DNA of 5,174 bases. Source: Candidatus Cloacimonadota bacterium (GTDB taxonomy: Bacteria; Cloacimonadota; Cloacimonadia; Cloacimonadales; Cloacimonadaceae). The stretch is taken from contig JAQVMI010000161.1 of NCBI GenBank assembly GCA_028703735.1, positions 1 through 5,174 of the forward strand, written 5' to 3'. Shown here one piece after another: positions 5,046 to 5,174 of the stretch (the first letter of the stretch is position 1; each line of letters starts with the position of its first letter). The translations under genes were made by a program, and so were the position numbers. The notes beneath the pieces were generated by a model that made no database searches, had not been told where the DNA came from, and saw nothing but the letters and a program-made list of their open reading frames with translations.

Positions 5046-5174
5046 TGAGCTTCATAATTGATCTCATCGGTGCCGCTATTATCGGCAGCATGTTAGTGCT
5101 GATGATGATGACCTTTCAATATCAGATGCATGAAGCTGTGGATAGATCGCTGTACACTATGAATATGATAGACG
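5045..5174 (+). CDS. Second pilin-like protein, N-terminal 43 residues (partial)
   Basis: The ATG overlaps the preceding stop codon (TAATG at 5043-5047), and the frame stays open through the last complete codon of the window. The visible part reads MSFIIDLIGAAIIGS, then a Met/Leu-rich hydrophobic stretch to about residue 24 and a polar segment (FQYQMHEAVDRS). As in the gene before it, the hydrophobic helix starts at residue 1, an acidic residue (Asp6) sits near position 5, and no leader is present. It is likely another minor pilin/pseudopilin, perhaps equivalent in role to a PilW/GspJ-type subunit; the globular domain that would settle this lies outside the window. No Shine-Dalgarno is visible, so translation is coupled by overlap. 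Confidence 0.75.
   Translation, partial: MSFIIDLIGAAIIGSMLVLMMMTFQYQMHEAVDRSLYTMNMID

Overview
The window looks like a piece of a bacterial chromosome carrying a small, unusual type IV filament locus, from the type IV pilus / type II secretion superfamily. Base composition is moderate to AT-rich. Genes are packed end to end, and most internal genes lack a recognisable Shine-Dalgarno sequence. From memory, very short-leader pilin-like proteins starting MGTQQ occur in FCB-group lineages such as Cloacimonadota, Ignavibacteria and Calditrichota. I regard Cloacimonadota as the best guess, but nothing in the window (no rRNA or marker gene) proves it.

Layout. Bases 1-565 hold no convincing gene. 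The stretch is filled with a palindromic repeat family: six arms sharing the core GACTCCAG/CTGGAGTC, plus an unrelated 17-bp imperfect hairpin. At 566-580 there is a textbook sigma-54 (-24/-12) promoter. It is followed by an A-rich leader with a small 5' hairpin and a good ribosome binding site, then a 159-aa pilin-like gene (680-1159). A perfect 15-bp inverted repeat (1207-1240) follows the pilin gene and overlaps a consensus extended -10 element (1239-1247). After a leader of about 240 nt comes a compact operon on the same strand: a GspF/PilC-family membrane platform protein (1491-2831), a GspE/PilB-family assembly ATPase (2835-4616), a 142-aa pseudopilin-like protein (4617-5045), and the start of a second pilin-like protein (5045 to beyond the window).

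How they work together. The ATPase and platform protein form the cytoplasmic and inner-membrane motor. The three small proteins with an N-terminal hydrophobic helix are candidate filament subunits: one abundant subunit under separate sigma-54 control, and at least two minor ones made with the motor. The striking point is that none of the three has a normal prepilin leader. The first begins MG before its hydrophobic helix. The 142-aa protein starts directly at what would be mature position 1, with Glu at position 5 and an in-frame stop codon immediately upstream. The third starts with the same architecture. This suggests a divergent type IV filament system that depends little, or not at all, on a prepilin peptidase. 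No peptidase, retraction ATPase, secretin or sigma-54 activator is present in the window.
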